The notes: generated by a model not told the origin, from the letters alone. A stretch of 43,232 nucleotides of DNA from Sphingomonas bacterium (GCA_026785645.1 JAJAZM010000050.1:1-43232); one strand, 5' to 3'; positions 34,211 through 43,197 are shown, counted from the stretch's first letter. Translations and numbers: made by a program.

Positions 34211-34906
34211 ATGCGTGAGATCATATTCGACACCGAGACCACCGGCCTGAGCCCGGCAGGTGGCGATCGGATGGTGGAGATCGGTTGTGTCGAGATGATC
34301 AACCGGGTCGAGACCGGGCGCAGTTTTCACGCATATTTCAATCCGCAACGCGCGATGCCGAGCGAGGCCGAGGCGGTCCACGGGCTGAGCAGCTTGTTCC
34401 TTTCGGACAAGCCCGATTTCGCCGAATCGGTCCACGATCTGCTCGAGTTTATCGGCGATTCGCCGCTGATCGCGCATAATGCGACGTTCGACTTTGGCTT
34501 TCTCAATCACGAGCTGCAGCGCTGCAGCCGGGATCCGATCTGCCTCAGCCGGATGATCTGCACCCTGGTGCTAGCCCGCTCGCGCCACCCCGGCGCCAAG
34601 CACAGCCTCGATGCGTTATGCACCCGATTCGGGGTCGATCGGTCGCACCGCGTCAAGCATGGCGCCCTGCTCGATGCGCAATTGCTCGCGCAAGTCTATG
34701 TCGAGCTGACCGGGGGCCGCCAGATCGGGCTGACCCTGGTCGGCGATGCCGTTGAAACCGCTGCAGTGTCCGGCTCCTCTGCGTCCGAGCGTCCGTTTCG
34801 GGCAGCGCGGCCTCATTTCCCGTCTGATTCGGAACGGGAACGCCACCGGCGCTTTATTGCCGCGATGGCCAATCCCTTGTGGGAGCGTTTCCTCGCTCCG
34901 ATCTAG
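34211..34906 (+). CDS. dnaQ: DNA polymerase III subunit epsilon
   Basis: Proofreading 3'-5' exonuclease of the replicase, 231 residues. Exo I FDTETTGL (about 6-13), Exo II HNATFDFGFLN (about 94-104) and Exo III HGALLDAQLL (about 151-160) give the DEDDh set. The C-terminal extension is variable, as usual where it meets the alpha subunit. Origin proximity gives it high dosage early in replication. Confidence 0.95.
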   Translation: MREIIFDTETTGLSPAGGDRMVEIGCVEMINRVETGRSFHAYFNPQRAMPSEAEAVHGLSSLFLSDKPDFAESVHDLLEFIGDSPLIAHNATFDFGFLNHELQRCSRDPICLSRMICTLVLARSRHPGAKHSLDALCTRFGVDRSHRVKHGALLDAQLLAQVYVELTGGRQIGLTLVGDAVETAAVSGSSASERPFRAARPHFPSDSERERHRRFIAAMANPLWERFLAPI

Positions 34907-34944
34907 GCGAATTGCCGCCACCGCGTGATTGAAAGGAATTCTGG

Positions 34945-35523
34945 GTGAATGTTCGGGTCGCTGGCCACCAGGTCGAAACCGGGGAAGCGCTGCAGGCGCA
35001 TGTCAGCAGCCGGGTTGAGGCCATTACCAGCCGCTATTTCGATCGCGCCGCGGCCGCCAGCGTCACCTTCGGACGCGGTCCGCATGATGATTTCACCTGC
35101 GACATCGTCGCTCCGGTGACCAATGGCGTGGTGCTAAAGGCATCGGGCCGGGCGAGCGACGCGCATGTCGCCTTCGAAGGCGCCGCCGACAAGATCGAGC
35201 GCCAGTTAAGCCGCTACGTCAGCCGGCTGCGCAATCACAAGGGCAATGGCGCCGAACCGGGAATCGGCGAGTCGGGCTTGGTCGAGGATGCCGGCTACAC
35301 TATTTTCGCCTCACCCTCGGTCGCCGAAGACCCGCCTCTGAGCCCGCCGGTCATTGCCGAAACCAAGGTCGATATCCCCGCCGCGACTGTCTCGGATGCG
35401 GTCATGATGCTCGATTTGCGCAACACCAATGCGTTGATGTTCCGCAATCTTGCCAGCGGGGCGTTTAACATGGTCTATCGACGAGACGATGGCACGATCG
35501 GATGGGTCGAACCGCAAGCGTAA
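34945..35523 (+). CDS. hpf: Ribosome hibernation promoting factor, long form
   Basis: A 192-residue protein that dimerises 70S ribosomes in starvation. The N-terminal RaiA domain runs from MNVRVAGHQVETGEALQAHV; the C-terminal dimerisation domain contains RNTNALMFRNLASGAFNMVYRRDDGTIGWVEP. The start is GTG with AAAGGAA upstream. It precedes ptsN, a pairing often seen after rpoN, though rpoN is absent here. Confidence 0.92.
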   Translation: MNVRVAGHQVETGEALQAHVSSRVEAITSRYFDRAAAASVTFGRGPHDDFTCDIVAPVTNGVVLKASGRASDAHVAFEGAADKIERQLSRYVSRLRNHKGNGAEPGIGESGLVEDAGYTIFASPSVAEDPPLSPPVIAETKVDIPAATVSDAVMMLDLRNTNALMFRNLASGAFNMVYRRDDGTIGWVEPQA

Positions 35524-35580
35524 TGACAATCGTCTGATCGACCTGTAACCGGACGGAAGCGCGTATCCGCCTGTCCTCGA

Positions 35581-36060
35581 GTGAAAGCTGTTCCAATGCG
35601 GCTGACTGAATTTCTTGATTTCGACGCAATCCGCGTCGGACTAGGTGCCGGCAACAAACGCCAATTGCTTCAAATGCTGGGCCAGACGGCTGGCGCTCGG
35701 CTTGGTCTCGACCCGGCGCAGATCGTCGATTCGATCGTCGAGCGCGAGCGGCTTGGATCGACCGGCTTCGGCAACGGGGTGGCAATCCCGCATGGCAAGA
35801 TCGAGGGCCTCACCACAATCTATGCGCTGTTGGTGCGGATCGCCGAGCCGATCAATTACAAGGCGATCGATGGAATGCCGGTTGATCTCGCGTTCTTGCT
35901 GCTGTCTCCGCCCGACGCCGGTGCGGCGCATCTCAAGGCGCTGGCCGCAGTGAGCCGGATGATCCGCCATGGCGCGACGATCGAGAAGATGCGCGGTGCC
36001 CGCAGCCGGGACGCGCTTGCGGCTGTGCTGATGGCCTCCGAAGAGCGCGATGCCGCCTGA
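35581..36060 (+). CDS. ptsN: PTS IIA-like nitrogen regulatory protein PtsN
   Basis: Phosphoacceptor of the regulatory PTS-Ntr chain. IIA domain with the active histidine in GNGVAIPHGK (H71 if started here). The start is uncertain: GTG at 35581 or ATG at 35596 (MRLTEF), which matches family starts better; neither has a clear ribosome site. 159 or 154 residues. Its 3' end overlaps the thioesterase gene by 11 bases. Confidence 0.9.
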   Translation: MKAVPMRLTEFLDFDAIRVGLGAGNKRQLLQMLGQTAGARLGLDPAQIVDSIVERERLGSTGFGNGVAIPHGKIEGLTTIYALLVRIAEPINYKAIDGMPVDLAFLLLSPPDAGAAHLKALAAVSRMIRHGATIEKMRGARSRDALAAVLMASEERDAA

Positions 36061-36517
36061 CATTGCCTGCGGCGCGGGGGCACGAGCGCATTTGCTGAGT
36101 CTCGAATCGCTCTACGATTCGGCCCCCATCAATCGCCTGTTTGACTCGCGGTTGGCGCTGGCCACTGCGGGCCTGTCGAAGATTCACTTCACGGTGTCGC
36201 CCGGCGCCTTCCATGCCGCCGGTGCTGCTCACGGCACGCTCTATTTCAAGATGCTCGACGATGCCGCATTCTACGCCGCCAACGGCTTGGTCACCGACCG
36301 CTTCCTGCTGACCACCGCGTTCAACCTGCATTTCACCCGGCCGATGCGGGAGGGGCCGATGATTGCCGAGGGCAAGTGGATCAGCGGCAAGCGGCGGGTG
36401 TTCGTCGCCGAAGCGCGGATCATCGACGCCGATGGGGAGGAGTTTGCGCGCGGTACAGGGACATTCCTGCGCTCCCACATCGCCTTGTCGGGCCTAGACG
36501 GTTATCGCTTGAGTTGA
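36050..36517 (+). CDS. PaaI-type hotdog thioesterase
   Basis: A 155-residue hotdog protein. The motif HGTLYFKMLDDAAFYAAN resembles the PaaI HGG...D catalytic helix, and FNLHFTRPMREGPMIAEGKWISGKRRVFVAEARI follows the family's central strands. Probably hydrolyses an acyl-CoA; substrate not known. The ATG lies inside the ptsN end (11-base overlap), and the next gene starts inside its stop (TTGA). Confidence 0.8.
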   Translation: MPPDIACGAGARAHLLSLESLYDSAPINRLFDSRLALATAGLSKIHFTVSPGAFHAAGAAHGTLYFKMLDDAAFYAANGLVTDRFLLTTAFNLHFTRPMREGPMIAEGKWISGKRRVFVAEARIIDADGEEFARGTGTFLRSHIALSGLDGYRLS

Positions 36518-36855
36518 GCGATCGCCTCCCAGCTAAGCTCGAAGCGACTGCAATCATGCGCCAGGTCGAGAGCGCAGGAGGTTTTGCGACGATCATCAAG
36601 CGAGGCGACCCGGAAAGCGGTGCGCTGATCCTGCTGATCGCAGAGCGCGGCCTGTCACGGGCTCTGCTCGAGCGGCAGATGGGGGACGATTTCGTCTATC
36701 GATGGGCAATTGCCGTGCGGCCGGACAGTGCGAATCCAGAAAAGTTCCGCCAAATAACCGATAAAGCGACGCGATTCGACCCGGATTGTTGGCTGATTGA
36801 ACTGGACATCGTGGATGCGGAACGATTCATCGCTGAAACGATCGCTTTGCCTTGA
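36514..36855 (+). CDS. DUF1491 family protein
   Basis: A 113-residue protein matching my memory of DUF1491 in alphaproteobacteria: DRLPAKLEATAIMRQVESAGGFATIIKRGDPESGALILLI and a conserved tail DPDCWLIELDIVDAERFIAET. No known function. I start it at TTG 36514, which overlaps the thioesterase stop as TTGA, because it gives the family N terminus LSDRLPAKLEA; the only ATG in frame nearby (36556) would remove 14 residues. The 171 bases after it hold nothing recognised. Confidence 0.8.
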   Translation: MSDRLPAKLEATAIMRQVESAGGFATIIKRGDPESGALILLIAERGLSRALLERQMGDDFVYRWAIAVRPDSANPEKFRQITDKATRFDPDCWLIELDIVDAERFIAETIALP

Positions 36856-37026
36856 TCGGGTAACTCGTTTCGGGCGAAGGCAGATCCAACAGCAAGAGCG
36901 AAGGGCAGTTTCGCAAGGCAAATCGGCCGAGGACTGCCACGCAGACGGGGAACCAACCTAGGCGCAAGCGAGGCTCATCAAGGGCCCAGGCACCACGGAC
37001 GGTCCGCCGCACATGTTAAAGACCAA

Positions 37027-37695
37027 ATGACTTTTCAACTTCGTTCTGCAATACTGGTTCTCACAGGCTTGACCGCCATGACGGTCGCCCCGGCCCAAGC
37101 GTCGGAATCTCCCGAGCCGCTGATTTTCGGCAGCTCCACCGCCATTCCATCCCATTCCGTCCTCCAGCCAATCAGCGCCAGCTTCCAGCTTCCCGACACG
37201 TCGGTCGAGGTTGATCCGCTCGCGCCGGCGCTTGATTCCGAGGAGCTGGTCGAAGCGCCGATGGTTATCGTCCTCAAACCGACCGGTGACCTTGCTGCCA
37301 AGGTTGCCGCCTTGCGCGGATCGAACCCGGGAAGCCGTGAGCTCGAATGCCTCGCGGTCGGCATCTATTACGAATCGAAGAGCGAGCCGCTTGCCGGCCA
37401 GCTTGCGGTCGGTCACGTCATCGCCAGCCGCGCCAAGTCGGGCCGGTTCGCCTCGACCTATTGCGGCGTGCTGTTCCAGCGCAGCCAGTTCAGCTTCGTC
37501 CGTGGACACAGCTATCCGTCACCGGCGCGCGCCAGCCGCCAGTGGCATAATGCCGTTGCGGTTGCGCAGATCGTTGACCAGAAGCTGCACAGCTCGTCGG
37601 TCCCCGGTGCGTTGTTCTTCCACGCCAAGCGGGTTTCGCCGGGCTGGCGGCTGAGCCGACTCGGAAGCGTCGGCAATCACGTTTTCTACCGCTAG
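37027..37695 (+). CDS. SleB-type cell wall hydrolase
   Basis: A 222-residue exported protein. The signal peptide ends APAQAS; about 80 residues of linker follow; then a hydrolase-2 (PF07486) domain from ECLAVGIYYESKSEPLAGQLAVGHVIASRAKS, with the conserved glutamate (YYES), SQFSFVRG and GALFFHAKRVSPGW. Such domains cleave peptidoglycan as lytic transglycosylases or amidases. It stands alone. Confidence 0.88.
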   Translation: MTFQLRSAILVLTGLTAMTVAPAQASESPEPLIFGSSTAIPSHSVLQPISASFQLPDTSVEVDPLAPALDSEELVEAPMVIVLKPTGDLAAKVAALRGSNPGSRELECLAVGIYYESKSEPLAGQLAVGHVIASRAKSGRFASTYCGVLFQRSQFSFVRGHSYPSPARASRQWHNAVAVAQIVDQKLHSSSVPGALFFHAKRVSPGWRLSRLGSVGNHVFYR

Positions 37696-37747
37696 GCGAA
37701 CGCCCTCCAAGCTTTCCTTCGTTCCCGAATCGTTCTAATCGTCTGCG

Positions 37748-38236
37748 ATGAGCAGCGCGGCACCCATTCCCGATTGTTTTGTAGACGAACCGCCGGTCGC
37801 GGCCGAGGTTGCGCGCGGGGTGACTCGGCTATTTTGCCGTCGCGACTGGTTCGCAATGTGTGAAGTGCCGCTGCCCAACGGGCGCCGTGCCGACCTCGTC
37901 GCAATCGATCCCAAGGGGCATCTGACAATCGTCGAGATCAAGGTCAGTCGCGCCGATTTGGTCGGCGATTGCAAATGGCGCGACTATCTCGACTATTGCG
38001 ACCGCTTCTACTGGGCCGTCCCGCAATCGCTGCGCGGCTTGCTCGACGAGGCAAATTTCCTTCCCGACGAAGCCGGACTGCTGGTCGCGGATCGCTATGA
38101 TGCCGCGGTCCATCGCGAAGCGCTGCTGCGCCCGCTCAATCCTGCCCGGCGGAAGGCCGAATGGCTCAATCTCGCGCGGCGCGCGGCACGGCGACTGTCG
38201 GCGCAAATTGATCCGACGCTCGGCTTCGGCTCCTAG
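37748..38236 (+). CDS. mmcB: MmcB family DNA repair protein
   Basis: A 162-residue protein of the MmcB family (PF06319), named for mitomycin-C sensitivity in Caulobacter. A PD-(D/E)xK-like nuclease core is visible: RRADLVAIDPKGHLTIVEIKVSRADLVGDCKW, with D then E-I-K. It ends with CYS-poor helical RRAARRLSAQI. Its TAG stop shares the palindrome CTAG with the stop of the convergent ankyrin gene. Confidence 0.88.
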   Translation: MSSAAPIPDCFVDEPPVAAEVARGVTRLFCRRDWFAMCEVPLPNGRRADLVAIDPKGHLTIVEIKVSRADLVGDCKWRDYLDYCDRFYWAVPQSLRGLLDEANFLPDEAGLLVADRYDAAVHREALLRPLNPARRKAEWLNLARRAARRLSAQIDPTLGFGS

Positions 38237-38850
38237 CGTACGGGCGCCGACTCGCTGACGTTGGACGCGCGCGACTTCACCGTCTCGATCAATTTGAGCA
38301 TGTCCTTCGTCCGCGAGTCGCGATTTGCATAGTCGCGTGCGGAAAATCCCGCGGCATGATCCTTCCGATCGGGATTCGCGCCCAATTTGAGCAAGGTGCT
38401 GACGATAGCTGTCTGGCGCTGCTGCACCGCAACGATCAACGCCGTCTCGCCCAGGCGGTTGCCCTTGTCGACCTGCGCCCCGCTCATCAGCAGGCGGGCA
38501 ACGCCTTCGCCATAGCCGGTTCGCGCAGCGAGGATCAGCGGGGTATCGCCTTTCTTGTCGCCGGCATCCTTGTCGGCACCATTGGACAGGAGATAGCCGA
38601 CCCAATTGCTGTTGCGGGTACGGATGACGATGTGCAGCGCGGTCGCGCCATCGTCGCCGCGATGATTGACGATTGAGGGACCACCGTCCTCGATGATCTT
38701 CAGCGCCTTGCTGCCATTGGATTCCCGAAGTGCGGTCAGCAACTCGTCGCCTTTGGATGTGATTCCCTGGCTCACTGCGGGGCTTGCCACCAGCCCCAGA
38801 CCAAGCGCCACCGCCAATAGGCCAATTGTTGCTCGTTTCATCACGTTCAT
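38233..38850 (-). CDS. Exported ankyrin-repeat protein
   Basis: A 205-residue protein with a Sec signal peptide (MNVMKRATIGLLAVALGLGLVASPAVS) and about four ankyrin repeats: DGATALHIVIRTRN, KKGDTPLILAARTGYGEGVARLL, RLGETALIVAVQQRQTAIVSTLLKLGANPD, and AGFSARDYANRD. Probably a periplasmic protein-binding module; partner unknown. Stop codons overlap with mmcB in the shared CTAG. Divergent from the YcgN-like gene. Confidence 0.85.
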   Translation of the reverse strand: MNVMKRATIGLLAVALGLGLVASPAVSQGITSKGDELLTALRESNGSKALKIIEDGGPSIVNHRGDDGATALHIVIRTRNSNWVGYLLSNGADKDAGDKKGDTPLILAARTGYGEGVARLLMSGAQVDKGNRLGETALIVAVQQRQTAIVSTLLKLGANPDRKDHAAGFSARDYANRDSRTKDMLKLIETVKSRASNVSESAPVR

Positions 38851-38891
38851 TCGCCCCGCTATAATCCTTGATCCGCTGATAATGCCCGCCC

Positions 38892-39344
38892 ATGGCTACA
38901 CCGGCGATGAACGGACGGAAACCTTTTTGGGAACAACCCCTGGCGAGCCTTGACCGCGGCGAGTGGGAAGCGCTGTGCGACGGCTGTGGTCGCTGCTGTC
39001 TGCACAAGCTCGAGGATGAGGACACCGGCGAGCTCCATGCCACCAATGTTGCGTGCAAATTGCTTGATCGCCGCACTGGCCGATGCGGGAATTATGCAAT
39101 CCGCAAATCCTTAGTCGACGATTGCGTCCAGCTCGAACGCGGCCGGCTCGACAAGCTCAACTGGCTGCCATCGACCTGCGCCTACCGGCTGCGCGCTGCC
39201 GATGAGCCGCTCAAGGAGTGGCATTATCTGATCTCGGGGAGCCGCGAATCGGTCCATGAAGCAGACCAATCGACCCGCGGTTGGACAGTTAGCGAGGTTG
39301 ATGCTGGCGAGTTGGAATGGCACCTTGTCGACCGACCGCTCTAA
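38892..39344 (+). CDS. YcgN family cysteine cluster protein (UPF0260)
   Basis: A 150-residue cytoplasmic protein with the cysteine pattern CDGCGRCC, a further NVACKLLDRRTGRCGNY and STCAYR, likely an iron or zinc cluster. PFWEQPLASLDRGEWEALCDGCGRCC is the family opening. Function unknown. A later ATG at 38907 is also possible. Its 3' end overlaps the metalloprotein gene. Confidence 0.88.
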   Translation: MATPAMNGRKPFWEQPLASLDRGEWEALCDGCGRCCLHKLEDEDTGELHATNVACKLLDRRTGRCGNYAIRKSLVDDCVQLERGRLDKLNWLPSTCAYRLRAADEPLKEWHYLISGSRESVHEADQSTRGWTVSEVDAGELEWHLVDRPL

Positions 39345-40062
39345 GGGAATCGCGACTGACGGCGCGGCGCTCGATCACCCCGGCCTGCCGTGGCCGATCG
39401 CGATCCGCCATCATCCCCGGGCCCGACGGATGAGGTTGCGGCTGGACCCCGACAATCGCCGCTTACTGCTGACTTGTCCGCCACGATCAAGCCGCAAGGC
39501 GGCGATCGACTGGGCGGTCGACCAGCGGCCCTGGGTCGAATCCGAACTGGCCAAGCTTCCCCCGGGCAATCCGTTCGCGCCGGGCGAGCATATCCCGCTC
39601 GAAGGCGTCGAGGTGCTGCTCGAAAGGCTGCCCGGGCAGTCGCGGATCGTGCATCATGATGACGGTAACCGCTTGGTCTGCGGCGGCCCGCCGGATGGCT
39701 TCGGACAGCGGATCGAGGCGTGGCTCAAGCGTCGCGCGCGCGATCTGCTTTCGGCCGAGACCGCCGAGATCGCGCGGCGCGCCGGGGTTACCGTCCGAGG
39801 CGTCAGTATCGGCGACGCCTCGTCGCGTTGGGGTAGCTGCTCGGAGTCGGGCGCGATCCGTTACAATTGGCGATTAATCCTCGCGCCGCCCGATGTTCGT
39901 CGCTGGGTGGTCGCGCATGAAGTCGCGCATCGGGTGCACATGAATCACGGTGCTGCGTTCAAGGCGCTCGAAGCAGCGTTGTTCGACGGCGACGTGGACT
40001 CCGCGCGATCAGCCCTGCGGCTGGTCGGGCCGCGGCTCAAGCGGGTCGGGCGCGGGCTCTGA
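39301..40062 (+). CDS. YgjP/DUF45 (M48-type) metalloprotein
   Basis: A soluble zinc-metallohydrolase-like protein (PF01863). HEVAHRVHMNHGAAF has the HExxH motif, preceded by RWGSCSESGAIRYNWRLILAP, the family hallmark. I place the start at ATG 39301, within the upstream gene's end (AGCGAGG before it); TTG 39325 is an alternative. 253 residues. Its last 54 bases lie antisense to the end of the PBP1A gene, so no terminator separates them. Confidence 0.82.
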   Translation: MLASWNGTLSTDRSKGIATDGAALDHPGLPWPIAIRHHPRARRMRLRLDPDNRRLLLTCPPRSSRKAAIDWAVDQRPWVESELAKLPPGNPFAPGEHIPLEGVEVLLERLPGQSRIVHHDDGNRLVCGGPPDGFGQRIEAWLKRRARDLLSAETAEIARRAGVTVRGVSIGDASSRWGSCSESGAIRYNWRLILAPPDVRRWVVAHEVAHRVHMNHGAAFKALEAALFDGDVDSARSALRLVGPRLKRVGRGL

Positions 40063-42099
40063 CCGCGGCGGTTGCGGGGGTTGCGGCGGCGGGCGTTGCT
40101 GCTCGCGCTCGGGCGGCGGGCTATTGAAGATCCGGTCGAGTTCGGACTGGTCGGGACCGCCGGGACCCGAGACTCCGCCGGTGGCCATCGGATCGGTCGG
40201 CTGCGGGCCGATTGGATTGCCATTTTCATCGACCAGGGGCGGGCTGATCCCGTCCTGATAGGGCAGGCCCCATGTTTCTTCGTCGGGCTCGAGCTGCCAG
40301 TCGGGCAACGGCACGTCGGTTTCAAACTTCTGCACCGGGCGATTGGCCACCGCGATGCGCATGAAGTCGGCAAAGGCGCGTGCCGGGGCGGTGCCGCCCT
40401 GAAGCCCGGCAACGGCCTTGGCATCGTCGCGGCCCATCCACACCCCGGTGGTCAGTCCGCTCGAAAAACCGATGAACCAACCGTCCTTGTTAGAGGTGGT
40501 AGTGCCGGTCTTGCCCGCGACCGGGCGGCCGATCTGGGCAGCACGGCCGGTGCCGCTAAGCACCGCCGACTGAAGCAGATCGGTCATCCCGGCTGCGACC
40601 CACGGCGCGACCAGCACGCGCTCTTCGACGCGCTCATGCTGGTAAAGCAAGCGTCCGTCGGCCGACACCACCTTGCGGATCGCATAGGGCATCACCGACA
40701 CCCCGCGATTGCCGACAGAGGCGAAGGCGCGAGTCATGTCGATCAACCGCACGTCGCTGGTACCGAGCACCATCGAGGGATAGGTCGAGATGTTGGTGCC
40801 GACCCCGAACCGCCGCGCCATGTCAGCGATCGTCCCGAAGCCCAATTCGGCGCCGATCTTGGCGCTGATGGTGTTGATCGACCGCGAAAAGGCTTCACGT
40901 ACCGACACCGGGCCGGCAAAACTTCGGGTCGAGTTGCGCGGTTTCCAGCCATCGACCTCGAACGGTGCGTCGACGATCGTATCGGTCGGTTTGCGACCCG
41001 CTTCGAGTGCCGCCAGGTAGACGAAGATCTTAAACGCCGATCCAGGTTGCCGTTCGGCTTGCGTGGCGCGATTGTAGAGCGAGGTGACGTAATCGCGGCC
41101 GCCGACCATCGCCCGCACCGCGCCGTCGCGATCGATCGACACCAATGCGCCTTGCGCTCCGCTCGGGGCATTGGCGTTGATCGCTCGATCGGCGGCAGCC
41201 TGCATCCGCGGGTCGAGCGTCGTCCACACGTCGATCGGCTCTGACGTCTCGTCGATCAATGTGTCGAGCTGGGGCAATGCCCAATCGGTGAAGTAACGGG
41301 CGCTGTTCTGCTTGGCCGCTGGCTGGACCCGGATCCGCGCGGCGTCGACCTGGGCGCTTGGCGACAGGAAGCCATTGTCGATCATCGACTTGATCACCAC
41401 CCCGGCGCGGCCGCGCGCGGCGTCGACATCGGCGGTCGGCGAATAGTTGGACGGTGCCTTGACCAGCCCGGCAATGATCGCCGCTTCGCCAAGGCTGAGA
41501 TTGTCCGCGCCATGGCCGTAAAACGTCCGGCTGGCGGCGTCGATGCCATAAGCGCCGCCGCCGAAATAGACCCGGTTGAGATACAGCTCGAGGATCTGGT
41601 CCTTGCTGAACTTGCGCTCGATGGCCAGCGCCAGAACGCCTTCCTTGACCTTGCGCCCGAAGGTGCGGCTGTTGGTCAGGAAGATGTTGCGCGCCAATTG
41701 CTGGGTGATGGTCGATCCGCCCTGCTTCCACTGGCCGGTGTCGAACCGCACCTTGATTGATCGCGCCATGCCGATCGGGTCGACTCCCAAATGTCCGCGG
41801 AAGCGCTTGTCTTCGACCGAGATCATCGCTGCGCGCATTGTCGCCGGAATCTTGTCATAAGGCAGCCACTGGCCGAAGCTCGGTCCCATCGTCACCAGCA
41901 CGGTGCCGTCGACGGCGCGCACTCGGATCATCTGGCCAAGGTCGTTGCGCTGCGTCAGCTCGTCATAATCGGGCAGTGACGTCATCGCCACGCCAACCGC
42001 GACGATCAGCGCAAGCAGCCCGAGACCAGCAGCGGCAAGGCCATATTTGAGGACCGTGACCAAGCGCGAGCCGATGGTTTTTGGGGAGGAACTAGCCAT
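40009..42099 (-). CDS. Bifunctional penicillin-binding protein 1A
   Basis: Peptidoglycan glycosyltransferase and transpeptidase, 696 residues. One membrane anchor at about 18-40; glycosyltransferase domain with ISVEDKRFRGHLG (catalytic E96) and GGSTITQQLARN; transpeptidase with SxxK at S354-AFK, SIN at 407-409 and KTG at 530-532. The C terminus is a proline-rich tail (about 640-696), whose last 17 residues are encoded in the 54 bases overlapping the YgjP-like gene in antisense. It follows msrB on the same strand. Confidence 0.94.
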   Translation of the reverse strand: MASSSPKTIGSRLVTVLKYGLAAAGLGLLALIVAVGVAMTSLPDYDELTQRNDLGQMIRVRAVDGTVLVTMGPSFGQWLPYDKIPATMRAAMISVEDKRFRGHLGVDPIGMARSIKVRFDTGQWKQGGSTITQQLARNIFLTNSRTFGRKVKEGVLALAIERKFSKDQILELYLNRVYFGGGAYGIDAASRTFYGHGADNLSLGEAAIIAGLVKAPSNYSPTADVDAARGRAGVVIKSMIDNGFLSPSAQVDAARIRVQPAAKQNSARYFTDWALPQLDTLIDETSEPIDVWTTLDPRMQAAADRAINANAPSGAQGALVSIDRDGAVRAMVGGRDYVTSLYNRATQAERQPGSAFKIFVYLAALEAGRKPTDTIVDAPFEVDGWKPRNSTRSFAGPVSVREAFSRSINTISAKIGAELGFGTIADMARRFGVGTNISTYPSMVLGTSDVRLIDMTRAFASVGNRGVSVMPYAIRKVVSADGRLLYQHERVEERVLVAPWVAAGMTDLLQSAVLSGTGRAAQIGRPVAGKTGTTTSNKDGWFIGFSSGLTTGVWMGRDDAKAVAGLQGGTAPARAFADFMRIAVANRPVQKFETDVPLPDWQLEPDEETWGLPYQDGISPPLVDENGNPIGPQPTDPMATGGVSGPGGPDQSELDRIFNSPPPEREQQRPPPQPPQPPRSEPAPDPLEPRPDQPQG

Positions 42100-42141
42100 T
42101 CGCGATCAAGCGATAGGAACAAGCCGGGGTCGCGGCAAGAG

Positions 42142-42591
42142 TCAGTCGCCGCCGCCGTCGCTATCGCTGTTAGCCCGATCCGCTCCAGCCTCATCTGCGG
42201 TAAAGTCGAGCGACGCCGAATTGATGCAGTAACGCAGCCCCTTGAACCCCGGACCGTCGGGGAAGACGTGGCCGAGATGGCCTTCGCATTTGGCGCATTT
42301 GACCTCGGTCCGAGTCATTCCGTGGCTGACGTCATGATGCTCGTCAACCGCTTCGCCACCCATTGGCGCGGTGAAGCTCGGCCAACCGCTGCCGCTGTCA
42401 TATTTGTCGTCGCTGCGGAACAACGGTGCCCCGCATCCAGCGCACACATAATCGCCTTGTGCCTTGTTGCTGTTGAGCGGACCGGTCCATGCCGGCTCGG
42501 TGCCGCCCTCGCGCAGCACGCGATATTGTTCCGGGGTCAGTTTCGAGCGCCAGTCGATGCCCTGAATGTCGCGGTCGTCGGGGATGGTCAT
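42142..42591 (-). CDS. msrB: Peptide-methionine (R)-S-oxide reductase MsrB
   Basis: Repairs methionine-R-sulfoxide in proteins, 149 residues. Two zinc-binding CxxC pairs (CAGCG, CAKCE), SGSGWPSF, GHLGHVFPDG and the catalytic cysteine in RYCINSASL. The tail DSDGGGD is acidic. Forty-two bases separate it from the PBP1A start on the same strand. Confidence 0.96.
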   Translation of the reverse strand: MTIPDDRDIQGIDWRSKLTPEQYRVLREGGTEPAWTGPLNSNKAQGDYVCAGCGAPLFRSDDKYDSGSGWPSFTAPMGGEAVDEHHDVSHGMTRTEVKCAKCEGHLGHVFPDGPGFKGLRYCINSASLDFTADEAGADRANSDSDGGGD

Positions 42592-42666
42592 GAGGTGGCT
42601 CCTGAAGCAAAATTGGTGAAGCGGGGCTTAACCATCTTTTCATCCCTGCCCAATAGGCTGGCGCAC

Positions 42667-43197
42667 ATGTCGGGCCTGCGTTTTGCCCTGTTGTCGCCAA
42701 TCGCCCTGCTTGCCGGGGCATTTGCCATGCCCGGTCGGGCACCGGCGCAATGCCGGTTGTGCGACACGCCAACCACGGTTCCCGATCAGTCCAGCGCGTC
42801 GATGACGATCCGGCTCGAAGTCCAGGCGCGGCTTGATTTCGACCAGATTCTGCTGCTCAATTCGGCGTCGTCGGGAACCGCGCGAATCGCCCCCGACGGA
42901 TCAAGCTCGACCAGCGGATCGATCGGCGCGTTAAGCGGGCGGGCAATGGTCGGCAGCGTGATCGTCCGTGGCGAGCCGGGCCGACTGGTGCAAATCGGCT
43001 TTCCTGGTTCAATTCAGCTGTTTGGGCTGACCGGAAGCTCGATCCGGGTGCGCGCGCTGACTAGCGACCTGCCAAGCGCGGCGCGGCTCGATTCGCAAGG
43101 AATGCTGCGGTTCCGCTTCGGCGGCGAACTGGACGTGTCGGGCAATGTGGAAGGCGATTATCGCGGGGATATCCCGATCACCGTCGACTACCTTTAA
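42667..43197 (+). CDS. Exported DUF4402 domain protein
   Basis: A 176-residue secreted protein. The signal peptide ends PGRAPAQ; a short cysteine pair CRLC follows. The body fits DUF4402, a beta-sandwich found in exported proteins of many proteobacteria and possibly pilus-like: ARLDFDQILLLN, a GTARIAPDGSSS turn, and the strands GELDVSGNVEGDYRGDIPITVDYL. No pilus chaperone or usher is seen nearby. Function unknown. Confidence 0.82.
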   Translation: MSGLRFALLSPIALLAGAFAMPGRAPAQCRLCDTPTTVPDQSSASMTIRLEVQARLDFDQILLLNSASSGTARIAPDGSSSTSGSIGALSGRAMVGSVIVRGEPGRLVQIGFPGSIQLFGLTGSSIRVRALTSDLPSAARLDSQGMLRFRFGGELDVSGNVEGDYRGDIPITVDYL

